This document shows positions 1 through 5,824 of a stretch of 11,941 bases of DNA, piece by piece. The notes beneath the pieces were generated by a model. It saw only the letters and a program-made list of their open reading frames with translations, did not search any database and was not told the origin of the DNA. The stretch is from DATDPY01 sp964395765 (GTDB lineage: Bacteria > Bacteroidota > Bacteroidia > Cytophagales > Cyclobacteriaceae). Made by a program: the position numbers and the translations under genes. Positions within the stretch are counted from its first letter, which is position 1, and each line of letters starts with the position of its first letter. The stretch is taken from the NCBI GenBank assembly GCA_964395765.1, contig CAYNCU010000134.1:1-11941 (forward strand), read 5' to 3'.

Positions 1-377
1 TCAACCAATGCATCGATAATGGAAGCAATACCCTGGTACCCGTAATTTAAAAGCAGGCCCGCCTCCTTATGTTCGAAAGCGGCGAGCTCATTTTCAAGTT
101 GTTCATGGTATTCCGTATTTCCGGTCATGATTCTTGCACCCATCGGATAGGCCAGACCCCATTTAGCGGCGGCCTCGGCATCAACTTTCCTGACTTCCGG
201 ATGATTGGCTAATCCGAGATAACTGTTGATGCTCCAAACCAGTACTTCTTTCCCCCTGAAATACATATGCGGGCCAATCTCACCTTCAAGTTTCGGGAAC
301 ATGTAATAACCCGGATAGACAGCGGCATACTGCCCCAGAGGTGAATGTTCAATTTTGAGTTTATCGAAAACGTCCAC
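1..377 (-). CDS. PLP-dependent alpha-oxoamine synthase family protein (5' part only)
   Basis: The reverse strand encodes about 125 N-terminal residues and runs off the left edge. The reading includes FPKLEGEIGP, FRGKEVLVWSINSYLGLANH, AEAAAKWGLAYPMGARIMTG and LLLNYGYQGIASIIDAL. This is the N-terminal pattern of the fold-type I PLP family that includes serine palmitoyltransferase, 2-amino-3-ketobutyrate CoA ligase and AONS, enzymes that condense an amino acid with an acyl-CoA. In Bacteroidota this group includes enzymes for sphingolipid or sulfonolipid bases, but the substrate cannot be decided here. The PLP lysine lies outside the window. The frame has a TAG stop upstream and no ATG before the conserved region, so the GTG at 377 (VDVFDKLKIEHSPLGQ) is the likely start. 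It is divergent from the exported protein at 616. Confidence 0.85.
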   Translation of the reverse strand, partial: MDVFDKLKIEHSPLGQYAAVYPGYYMFPKLEGEIGPHMYFRGKEVLVWSINSYLGLANHPEVRKVDAEAAAKWGLAYPMGARIMTGNTEYHEQLENELAAFEHKEAGLLLNYGYQGIASIIDALV

Positions 378-615
378 GTATTTAAAAATTAAATTTGCAG
401 ATTGGATTGCACGAAAATACGAGGAAATTGTCGTCTAAACAAAATACATTAATGATTTCTGGCGAATTTTAACGTCAAATTAAATTATTATAATATGTTA
501 TTATCGAATATATTTTAAGCATTTACTTAATCTGAAATTTAAAATAATAAGTATCAGAATTCCATGAAAAGACTTTGTAATAATTACTTTAAATTGAGTT
601 CCCCGGATTATTAAG

Positions 616-1335
616 ATGAAGAAGTTAATCCTCTATATCTCAATCGTTACAGGTGTTTCTCTCCTCCATCTGCCCCATCCGGCTTTAGCCCAAAATGAAC
701 CGGGTATTTTATACCCGGGGCTGACCAATTATGCTAAAAACCTTTACCCCCTTTATAAAAAAATACCGGAAGAACGAAGACGGGTACTGGAAAATATTGC
801 GGATTATATCTATGGCGCTATTCAGATTGATAAAAAAGCCACCCTCATTTTAGTCGGGACCAATAATTCTACCCGAAGCATAATGGCGGAAGCATGGTCT
901 TATGCAGCTTCACAGTATTATAATATTAAAAATGTTGAAATATATTCCGGTGGCACACAGGTTACTCAAGTTTCTCCATTTTCCATGAAAGCATTGGAAC
1001 AGGCCGGTTTTATCATTTATAAAATCTCCGATAATGGTAACCCTAAATATGAAATAAAATATTCCTATAATTTAAAACCGATCGTCGTGTATTCAAAAAA
1101 ATACGACGCCAAGGATATGCCCCATTTTAACTATGGTGCAATCTTTGTATGTCCCAATGCCGATTTAAACGTCCCTTATTTAAAAGGAATGAATTTCAGG
1201 GCATCCGTACATTATTTCGACCCTGAAGCCTATGATAATACGCCTGAACAAATGGACAAATACAACGAAAGATGCCATGAAATCGCCACTGAGATATTTT
1301 ATATATTTTATTGTATTAAAAATAAAACCTATTAG
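616..1335 (+). CDS. Exported LMW protein tyrosine phosphatase/arsenate reductase-like protein, catalytic Cys missing
   Basis: The protein has 239 residues and an N-terminal signal peptide (about residues 1-26, ending ALAQ). The mature part matches the low-molecular-weight phosphatase/ArsC fold. There is a P-loop region at 77-94 (LILVGTNNSTRSIMAEAW), followed by YSGGTQVT, an ALEQAGF helix, IFVCPNADLNVPYLKG and a C-terminal DPEAYDNTPEQ...YNERCHEIA block. Active members have C-X5-R in the loop (for example VCTGNSCRS). Here the nucleophile position is Gly81 (GGG, 856-858) while Arg87 is kept. The cysteine usually seen just before the 'PF/PY..G' segment is Val. Catalysis by the normal mechanism is therefore unlikely, and a binding or structural role outside the cytoplasm is my inference. 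Family placement is by eye. No Shine-Dalgarno is visible and the neighbour at 1530 is also exported. Confidence 0.75.
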   Translation: MKKLILYISIVTGVSLLHLPHPALAQNEPGILYPGLTNYAKNLYPLYKKIPEERRRVLENIADYIYGAIQIDKKATLILVGTNNSTRSIMAEAWSYAASQYYNIKNVEIYSGGTQVTQVSPFSMKALEQAGFIIYKISDNGNPKYEIKYSYNLKPIVVYSKKYDAKDMPHFNYGAIFVCPNADLNVPYLKGMNFRASVHYFDPEAYDNTPEQMDKYNERCHEIATEIFYIFYCIKNKTY

Positions 1336-1405
1336 GTGTTTCAATTTCAATTTGAAAAGTAATTTTTTGTAAATTATTTTTAATAATAGCCCATATTTTA
1401 TTAAT

Positions 1406-1444
1406 ATTTCAATATTTTAAATAATAAATTTAAAATATTGAAAT
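1406..1444. repeat. Perfect 16-bp inverted repeat (AT-rich hairpin or operator)
   Basis: The left arm ATTTCAATATTTTAAA (1406-1421) and the right arm TTTAAAATATTGAAAT (1429-1444) are exact reverse complements around a 7-base spacer (TAATAAA). It lies 70 bases after the stop of the phosphatase-like gene and 85 bases before the lipoprotein start. No T-run follows on the + strand, so it is not a textbook intrinsic terminator. It could be an mRNA 3'-end hairpin or a regulator site. A smaller related palindrome, TTTCA-ATT-TGAAA, sits at 1345-1357 just after the stop codon. Confidence 0.7.
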
Positions 1445-1529
1445 GAAATCCCCTCCCTATTGATTATCAGTATTTTAATCCTTAGCTTGTAATAATTTCT
1501 GAGCAACAAAAATCAAAAAATCAGTGGTT

Positions 1530-2126
1530 ATGAAGCGATCCTATAAGCCTCGTACGCTGTCCAGCCTGCTATTCCTGTTTGTTTGTACCTGGGGAATAAC
1601 CTCCTGTTTTGGCTCAAAAGATTATATCGTAGAATCGGATTATAGCTATTCCGGGAATTTCGCAAAATATAAAACCTATGCATTTTTTGATTATGAAAAG
1701 TCAGGCATTGATTCACTGATTCCGGATGACGTAATAAAGAAGGCCATCCATTACAGAATGTCCCTGTTGGGATACAGACAGGATGATAAAAAGCCAAATA
1801 TTCTGGTAGGGTATAAAATGTTTTTTAAAAACTTCAATTTTAAGGGGTATAATCAACCTGAACTGGAGGATTGGTTAAAAGATAAAAAAGACTATAAAGA
1901 AGTATATGATCCTGTTAAGTACAATCTGATGGAGGGAACATTATTTATATACCTTGTCGACAGGAAAAAAAATCAGGCTATCTGGCAGGGTTATAATTCA
2001 GGTCTGATAAATCCTTCTGAAATCGACAATGAGCGTTTTGTCAAAGGGACGGTCAGAACTATATTCGATAAATACAGGATTTTTGCTGAAGGATATATGA
2101 AACAGAGTTATAAGGATCCTGGTTGA
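1530..2126 (+). CDS. DUF4136-like lipoprotein
   Basis: The protein has 198 residues from the ATG at 1530. The in-frame GTG at 1524 would add only two residues and gains no ribosome-site support. The start MKRSYKPR is followed by a hydrophobic stretch and the lipobox ITSC, with Cys26 as the lipidation site, so it should be an envelope lipoprotein. The mature part shows the DUF4136 pattern. An early DYSYSGNFAKYKTYAFFDY strand is followed by a helix with IKKAIHYRMSLLGYRQ, the hydrophobic strand NILVGYKMFF, LFIYLVDRKKNQAIWQGYNSG and a final VRTIFDKY helix. The function of this family is not established. A weak promoter-like pair (ATTG at 1459-1462, then TAGCTTG at 1483-1489) precedes it. No operon partner is evident. 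Confidence 0.75.
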   Translation: MKRSYKPRTLSSLLFLFVCTWGITSCFGSKDYIVESDYSYSGNFAKYKTYAFFDYEKSGIDSLIPDDVIKKAIHYRMSLLGYRQDDKKPNILVGYKMFFKNFNFKGYNQPELEDWLKDKKDYKEVYDPVKYNLMEGTLFIYLVDRKKNQAIWQGYNSGLINPSEIDNERFVKGTVRTIFDKYRIFAEGYMKQSYKDPG

Positions 2127-2160
2127 AATTAATAAATATTTTTTCCTTGTTTGAGTCTTA

Positions 2161-2180
2161 TTGATTTTATTCAATTTTTT
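2161..2180 (+). terminator. Possible weak terminator after the lipoprotein gene
   Basis: TTGA-TTTTAT-TCAA is followed directly by TTTTTT, 35 bases after the lipoprotein stop codon. An alternative pairing of TATTGAT (2159-2165) with ATCAATA (2181-2187) encloses the same segment. The stems are short and contain only A/T and a single G-C pair, so termination would be weak. The call rests only on position and the T-run. Confidence 0.25.
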
Positions 2181-2365
2181 ATCAATATAATCCATTTTTA
2201 AATTTTACCTAATTTAATCTTCCTGAAAAAAGGCCAGGTGATCTTTATCATAGGTTTCCTGAAATAACCGTTGTTAATTTAAGAATTAGTTATGCATGCG
2301 TGCTGCGGTTTGTAGTGGATTTAGCCGGTAAAAAGTTTTGATTCAGATAAAGAATAAAAATTAAG

Positions 2366-2388
2366 TTTAATTGGAATTCTCAATTAAA
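2366..2388. repeat. 8-bp inverted repeat upstream of the sigma-gene promoter
   Basis: TTTAATTG (2366-2373) and CAATTAAA (2381-2388) are exact reverse complements separated by GAATTCT. The element lies about 75 bases upstream of the promoter's -33 box and just before the phased TTTAAC repeats. It has the size and symmetry of a dimeric regulator site. In DNA this AT-rich an 8-bp match is not strong evidence of function. Confidence 0.4.
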
Positions 2389-2395
2389 TATTCTG

Positions 2396-2422
2396 TTTTA
2401 ACAAGTTTTAACAGTATTTAAC
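2396..2422 (+). repeat. Three helically phased TTTAAC direct repeats
   Basis: TTTTAAC starts at 2396 and at 2406, and ATTTAAC starts at 2416, giving an exact 10-base period (TTTTAACAAG, TTTTAACAGT, ATTTAACGAG). The last copy ends 41 bases before the -33 box of the promoter at 2464. One-turn spacing places all copies on the same face of the helix. That suits cooperative protein binding or intrinsic DNA bending upstream of a promoter. No known operator is recognised. Confidence 0.5.
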
Positions 2423-2463
2423 GAGAAATTGTTGTGATAATAGGCCAAAATAAGCAAATTTCG

Positions 2464-2494
2464 TTTGTTTTCGATCTTTAAATATTTAACTTTG
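2464..2494 (+). promoter_or_regulatory. Bacteroidota-type promoter for the sigma-factor gene
   Basis: TTTG (2464-2467), a 19-base spacer and TAACTTTG (2487-2494) match exactly the -33/-7 consensus TTTG-N19-TAnnTTTG known for the Bacteroidota primary sigma factor. Transcription should begin just downstream, near 2500. That would leave a leader of roughly 145 bases before the ATG at 2646, long for this window and apparently structured. Confidence 0.75.
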
Positions 2495-2645
2495 CGGCTT
2501 CATTCAGGCTGGTAAGAGGGCATGGCTGGCAAAGATATTCATATTTTATTAAAAAATAATAACAATATGAATTAATTAAACGTTTGAATGTAGGATAGCT
2601 GAATATGAAAAATAATTAAATAATCCTTAATCTATATAACCCCTT

Positions 2646-3518
2646 ATGAGGCAGTTAAAAATAACACAGTCCATCACTAACAGAAAAGAAAGTCATACCA
2701 TTGAAAAATATTTCAATGATCTCAGCAAAGAAGAAACGATCACCCCCGAAGAAGAAGCTGAGCTCGCCCGGAGAATCCGACAGGGCGATAATGTAGCACT
2801 GGAAAAACTGGTAAAAGCTAATTTAAGATTTGTCATTTCCGTAGCCAAGCAATATCAGAACAGGAACATCCCGTTAAATGACCTGATCAATGAAGGAAAT
2901 ATCGGCTTGATTAAGGCTGCGCACAAATTTGATGAAACGAAAGGCTTTAAATTCATATCCTATGCGGTATGGTGGATCCGGCAGTCTATTCTGCAGGCAA
3001 TCAACAATCATTCTAAAATCGTACGTATTCCCGCCAATAAAAAAGGTCATTTTAATCAGATCAAAAAGGCCTATTCGGCTTTTGAGCAACAATATGAACG
3101 GGAACCGACACCTGAAGAACTTGCCGAAATTCTTGACCAGGAACCTTCCGACATTTATAATACTTTGAATGCCGACGTCAATAAAACCTCTCTGGATGCT
3201 CCTTTCGGTGAAGATGGAGAAGGCAGCCTTTACGACGTTATGGAAAACTCGACCATTGAAAGGACAGATCACTTCCTGGAGTATACACAATCCTTAAAGC
3301 ATGAAACCATGCGGACCCTGTGCACCCTCGATAAAAGAGAAATGGAGGTAATAAAAATGTCTTTTGGTATTGATTATGATCATGCCATGAATTTCGAGGA
3401 AATTGGCGAAAGAATGGGCCTGACACGTGAAAGAGTGAGACAAATAAGGGAGAAAGCATTGAAAAAACTTAAGTCCTCTGCACGACAGAAATTATTACGC
3501 GAATTCTGCGCAAAATAA
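2646..3518 (+). CDS. RpoD/SigA-family sigma-70 factor (possibly a group 2 paralogue)
   Basis: The 290-residue length and MRQLKIT start are those of the short Bacteroidota RpoD/SigA proteins, which lack region 1.1. Region 1.2 lies at about 18-48. Region 2 at about 50-123 has KANLRFVISVAKQYQN, DLINEGNIGLIKAA and the -10 recognition and melting segment FISYAVWWIRQSILQAI. Region 3 lies at about 128-205. Region 4 lies at about 222-280, with the -35 recognition helix in GLTRERVRQIREKALKKL. Several blocks nearly invariant in phylum primary factors differ here: AINNHSKIVRIPANKKGHFNQI replaces the usual ALAEQSRIVRLPLNKVGSLNKI, and the C-terminus is LLREFCAK. This suggests an alternative, group 2-like factor, though it could be the primary one in a divergent lineage. 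It directs RNA polymerase to promoters. It is transcribed alone and ends at a hairpin terminator. Confidence 0.9.
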   Translation: MRQLKITQSITNRKESHTIEKYFNDLSKEETITPEEEAELARRIRQGDNVALEKLVKANLRFVISVAKQYQNRNIPLNDLINEGNIGLIKAAHKFDETKGFKFISYAVWWIRQSILQAINNHSKIVRIPANKKGHFNQIKKAYSAFEQQYEREPTPEELAEILDQEPSDIYNTLNADVNKTSLDAPFGEDGEGSLYDVMENSTIERTDHFLEYTQSLKHETMRTLCTLDKREMEVIKMSFGIDYDHAMNFEEIGERMGLTRERVRQIREKALKKLKSSARQKLLREFCAK

Positions 3519-3521
3519 TAG

Positions 3522-3545
3522 AAAGGGGGTTCACCCCCTTTTTTT
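3522..3545. terminator. Shared intrinsic terminator between the sigma gene and rnhB
   Basis: The stem AAAGGGGG (3522-3529) pairs with CCCCCTTT (3534-3541) around the loop TTCA, and T's run to 3545. It follows the sigma-gene stop by a few bases and serves the + strand well. In the minus direction the same stem is followed by a T-rich tract (TTTCTATTATTTT), so it probably works both ways for these convergent genes. The rnhB stop codon (3531-3533) lies in the loop, and its last codons (KKRG) are encoded by the stem. Confidence 0.85.
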
Positions 3546-4157
3546 ATTACCTGTTTCATTCCTGAAAATTTTAATCTGATTGTCTAAAAGCCGGAAACTT
3601 TTACGATGCAGCGGGGAAATCCCATGATCCATTATTGCTATTCGGTGCCTCCTGGTAGGATAACCGGCATTCTGCTCCCAGCCATAAACCGGATACTCCT
3701 GGGATAAAGTGGCCATGTATTCGTCCCTGAATGTTTTAGCCAAAATGGAGGCGGCGGCTATGGACATATATTTTGAATCACCTTTTATGATACATTGATA
3801 GGGAATATTGCCGTATGGCTTGAAACGGTTTCCATCAATGATCAGATGTTCCGGAACGGCTTTTAATTTCCCGATGGCCTGGTGCATGGCCATAAAGGTG
3901 GCATTTAAAATATTAACCTGGTCAATCTCAAGGTTGTCGGCAAGCCCGATCGCAAAGTCGAACGCATTCACGATAATCTCTTCTCTTAATTTCAGCCGTT
4001 GCGCTTTTGAAAGTTTTTTGGAGTCATTTAATTCATCGTTGACATATCCAGGAGGAAAAATTACGGCTGCGGCAACCACCGGTCCGGCAAGACATCCCCT
4101 GCCTGCTTCATCGCACCCGGCTTCCCTTGCATCTTTTTTAAAATAAGGAAGCAGCAT
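3531..4157 (-). CDS. rnhB: Ribonuclease HII
   Basis: The protein has 208 residues, normal for RNase HII, which cuts the RNA strand of RNA-DNA hybrids and removes single ribonucleotides misincorporated in DNA. The signature AGCDEAGRGCLAGPVVAAAV holds Asp16 and Glu17. The other acidic catalytic residues are Asp108 in LIIDGN and Asp127 in IKGDSKY. The conserved SIAAASILAKTFRDEYM and GYPTRRH segments follow. The ATG at 4157 places the motif at the usual distance from the N-terminus. It is convergent with the sigma gene, and its 3' end overlaps the terminator hairpin. It is divergent from the NUDIX gene across only 41 bases, where TAAATCTG at 4162-4169 is a possible -7 box on the + strand. Confidence 0.96.
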   Translation of the reverse strand: MLLPYFKKDAREAGCDEAGRGCLAGPVVAAAVIFPPGYVNDELNDSKKLSKAQRLKLREEIIVNAFDFAIGLADNLEIDQVNILNATFMAMHQAIGKLKAVPEHLIIDGNRFKPYGNIPYQCIIKGDSKYMSIAAASILAKTFRDEYMATLSQEYPVYGWEQNAGYPTRRHRIAIMDHGISPLHRKSFRLLDNQIKIFRNETGNKKRG

Positions 4158-4198
4158 ACTATAAATCTGTACAATTTTACAGAAATAAATTCCTTAAA

Positions 4199-4744
4199 AT
4201 GAAAATAATAAATCCCTGGAAAAAACTGAAAGAAACAAAAATTTATGAAAACCCATGGATCAGGCTGGATGAACACGAGGTAATTCACCCCGGGGGAAAG
4301 CGGGGAATTTACGGAAAAGTAAGTTTTAAAAACAAGGCGATCGCCATTATACCGATTGATGAAGATTTCAATACCTGGCTGGTAGGTCAATATCGATATA
4401 CACTGGAAGAATATTCCTGGGAGATCCCGATGGGAGGCGGACCATTGAATGAAGATATCCTGGAATCCGCCAAAAGGGAACTTAGAGAAGAAACCGGCAT
4501 CCGTGCCGGTGACTGGCAAATGATCATGAGAATACATACCTCGAATTCAGTTACTGATGAAGAAGGTTTTATCTATTTAGCCAGAAAGCTTACCTTCAGC
4601 ACGACGGATTTCGATGAAACAGAAAAAAGAGAAATAAAAAAAATGCCGCTTTCCGATGCTGTCCGAATGGTTATGAACGGTGAAATAACCGATTCCCTTA
4701 GTGTTGCAGGATTATTAAAAACGGCTAGAATTCTTAATCTTTAA
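4199..4744 (+). CDS. NUDIX hydrolase, ADP-ribose pyrophosphatase-like
   Basis: The protein has 181 residues. The complete NUDIX box G-x5-E-x7-RE-L-x-EE-x-G-I is present as GGGPLNEDILESAKRELREETGI-type sequence at roughly residues 79-101, with the metal-binding REL-REE glutamates intact. Upstream, AIAIIPIDEDFNTWLVGQYRY and YSWEIPMGG match the ADP-ribose/nucleoside-diphosphate-sugar pyrophosphatase branch (NudF-like), in which QYR and E-P-GG form part of the substrate site. Such enzymes hydrolyse nucleoside diphosphates linked to another moiety. The exact substrate cannot be read from sequence. It is cytoplasmic, with no signal peptide. It is convergent with gpsA, with 24 bases between the stop codons and no clear terminator there. 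Confidence 0.9.
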   Translation: MKIINPWKKLKETKIYENPWIRLDEHEVIHPGGKRGIYGKVSFKNKAIAIIPIDEDFNTWLVGQYRYTLEEYSWEIPMGGGPLNEDILESAKRELREETGIRAGDWQMIMRIHTSNSVTDEEGFIYLARKLTFSTTDFDETEKREIKKMPLSDAVRMVMNGEITDSLSVAGLLKTARILNL

Positions 4745-4768
4745 GCTTACCGGGAAATTCTTTCATCG

Positions 4769-5824
4769 CTAAATAAAATCAACGTCAATATTTAGAGGAT
4801 ATTTCATAAGGTATTGAACAGACAGTTCAGCGGACAGATCTTCGTACATGTCCTCATAGAGTTTTTCGGTTATCGGGGCTCTGAAACCGAAATTCCTAGC
4901 GAGACATCTCATAATTTTTACCGTATTAATTCCCTCTGCGGTTTCCTCCATGGTCGATATAATATCCTGCAATTTGTCGCCTTTTGCCAACCGGTAACCC
5001 GTGGTAAAATTGCGGCTTAATTCACTGGTACAAGTGGTAACCAGGTCTCCTACTCCGGCAAGTCCTATAAATGCCTTTATGTCTCCTCCCATAACCCTGC
5101 CCAGGTATATCATTTCTACCAGTCCCCTGCTGATCAGCAATCCCCGTGCATTTTCGCCCAGGCCAAGTCCGGCGACCGCGCCGGCTGCAATTGCAATGAT
5201 GTTCTTCAAGACTCCGGCCAACTCAATTCCGATAAGGTCCGTATTCCCATACACCTGGAAGCGGTCGGATCTGAGCAGGCGCTGCCCTTCGAGAATCACT
5301 TCAGTAAAATCGGAAGCAACCACCGTGGCGGCAGGAAGTCCATCGGATAATTCTCTGGCAATATTTGGCCCGGCCAGGCAACCTACTCTTAAGACGGCTG
5401 ATTCCTCTGTAATCACTTCGCTCATCGTTCGTACATCCTCACGGGATAAATCATGTTCTTCGCAGTTGATCTGCTCAATAATTTTATTCACCGCCAAGCC
5501 TTTCGTACCATGAATAAGGATATGGTATGGACGAAGATAGCCGGAAAGGGTTTTCATCAAATCCCGGAAAGAACCTGAAGGCACAATTGGAAATATCGTA
5601 TCACAATTTTGCGCGAGATAGGCAATATCATCCGTTACTTCAATAGGTTCATTTAGCGGCTGGCCGCTGCTTATCCTTTCCCTCGCCACCTTCTTCACAC
5701 TATCAGGATTTCGACCATAAATGATCACCGGGGCATTTCTGGAAAGCAAATTGGCAATGGCGGATCCGAAGCTGCCAAGGCCGATCACACCCACAGGTTT
5801 TTCAGATGTAGTTTTCAAAGCCAT
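4769..5824 (-). CDS. gpsA: Glycerol-3-phosphate dehydrogenase [NAD(P)+]
   Basis: The protein has 351 residues from the ATG at 5824. It reduces dihydroxyacetone phosphate to sn-glycerol-3-phosphate in the cytoplasm, supplying the backbone for phospholipids. The Rossmann motif GVIGLGSFGSAIA (GxGxxG, Gly15/17/20) lies right after the start. Other family marks are HGTKGL (Lys108), CLAGPNIARELSDGLPAA, GVLKNIIAIAAG (Lys207, the expected catalytic lysine), NARGLLISRG and GVGDLVTTCTSELSRN. The frame stays open upstream to ATGs at 5881 and 5887. I prefer 5824 because the Rossmann motif then begins at the usual distance, and the overlap with the upstream acyltransferase is then 23 bases rather than 86. 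It is the last gene of a three-gene operon and is probably translationally coupled to the acyltransferase. Confidence 0.95.
   Translation of the reverse strand: MALKTTSEKPVGVIGLGSFGSAIANLLSRNAPVIIYGRNPDSVKKVARERISSGQPLNEPIEVTDDIAYLAQNCDTIFPIVPSGSFRDLMKTLSGYLRPYHILIHGTKGLAVNKIIEQINCEEHDLSREDVRTMSEVITEESAVLRVGCLAGPNIARELSDGLPAATVVASDFTEVILEGQRLLRSDRFQVYGNTDLIGIELAGVLKNIIAIAAGAVAGLGLGENARGLLISRGLVEMIYLGRVMGGDIKAFIGLAGVGDLVTTCTSELSRNFTTGYRLAKGDKLQDIISTMEETAEGINTVKIMRCLARNFGFRAPITEKLYEDMYEDLSAELSVQYLMKYPLNIDVDFI

Larger units (their letters stand above)
2127..2645. other. 519-bp non-coding region upstream of the sigma-factor gene
   Basis: No convincing gene is seen on either strand. In order it holds: an AT-rich hairpin with a T-run (2161-2180); two copies of TTCCTGAAA (2220-2228 and 2256-2264); an inverted repeat (2366-2388); three 10-bp-spaced TTTAAC repeats (2396-2422); a canonical Bacteroidota promoter (2464-2494); a short stretch richer in G+C (2495-2530) that stands out from its surroundings; and an AT-rich hairpin (2537-2572) over a 17-codon mini-ORF. 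The arrangement suggests a regulated promoter with a leader of roughly 145 bases rather than empty spacer. Confidence 0.6.

Noticed and set aside
564..614. A 16-codon ATG-to-TAA frame ending one base before the ATG of the phosphatase-like gene
   Set aside because: The abutment is suggestive of translational coupling, but such short frames are common by chance, and there is no ribosome site or conserved content to support it.
378..615. Possible divergent promoters between the oxoamine synthase gene and the phosphatase-like gene
   Set aside because: Several partial TTTG/CAAA boxes occur, but none pairs with a second box at the required 19-20-base spacing, so no call is made for this 238-base AT-rich gap.
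616..2126. The two adjacent exported proteins as a new defence or toxin-antitoxin system
   Set aside because: They are separated by 194 bases with a strong hairpin, and neither resembles a toxin, nuclease or defence domain. There is no evidence of joint function beyond both being exported.
4061..4537. A 158-codon minus-strand frame spanning the rnhB start and the NUDIX gene
   Set aside because: It overlaps two well-supported genes and their intergenic region, and its translation has no recognisable features.
5001..5513. A 170-codon open frame on the + strand, antisense to gpsA
   Set aside because: It lies wholly inside gpsA, has a Ser/Pro/Ala-rich composition expected of an antisense frame, and shows no domain or start signal.
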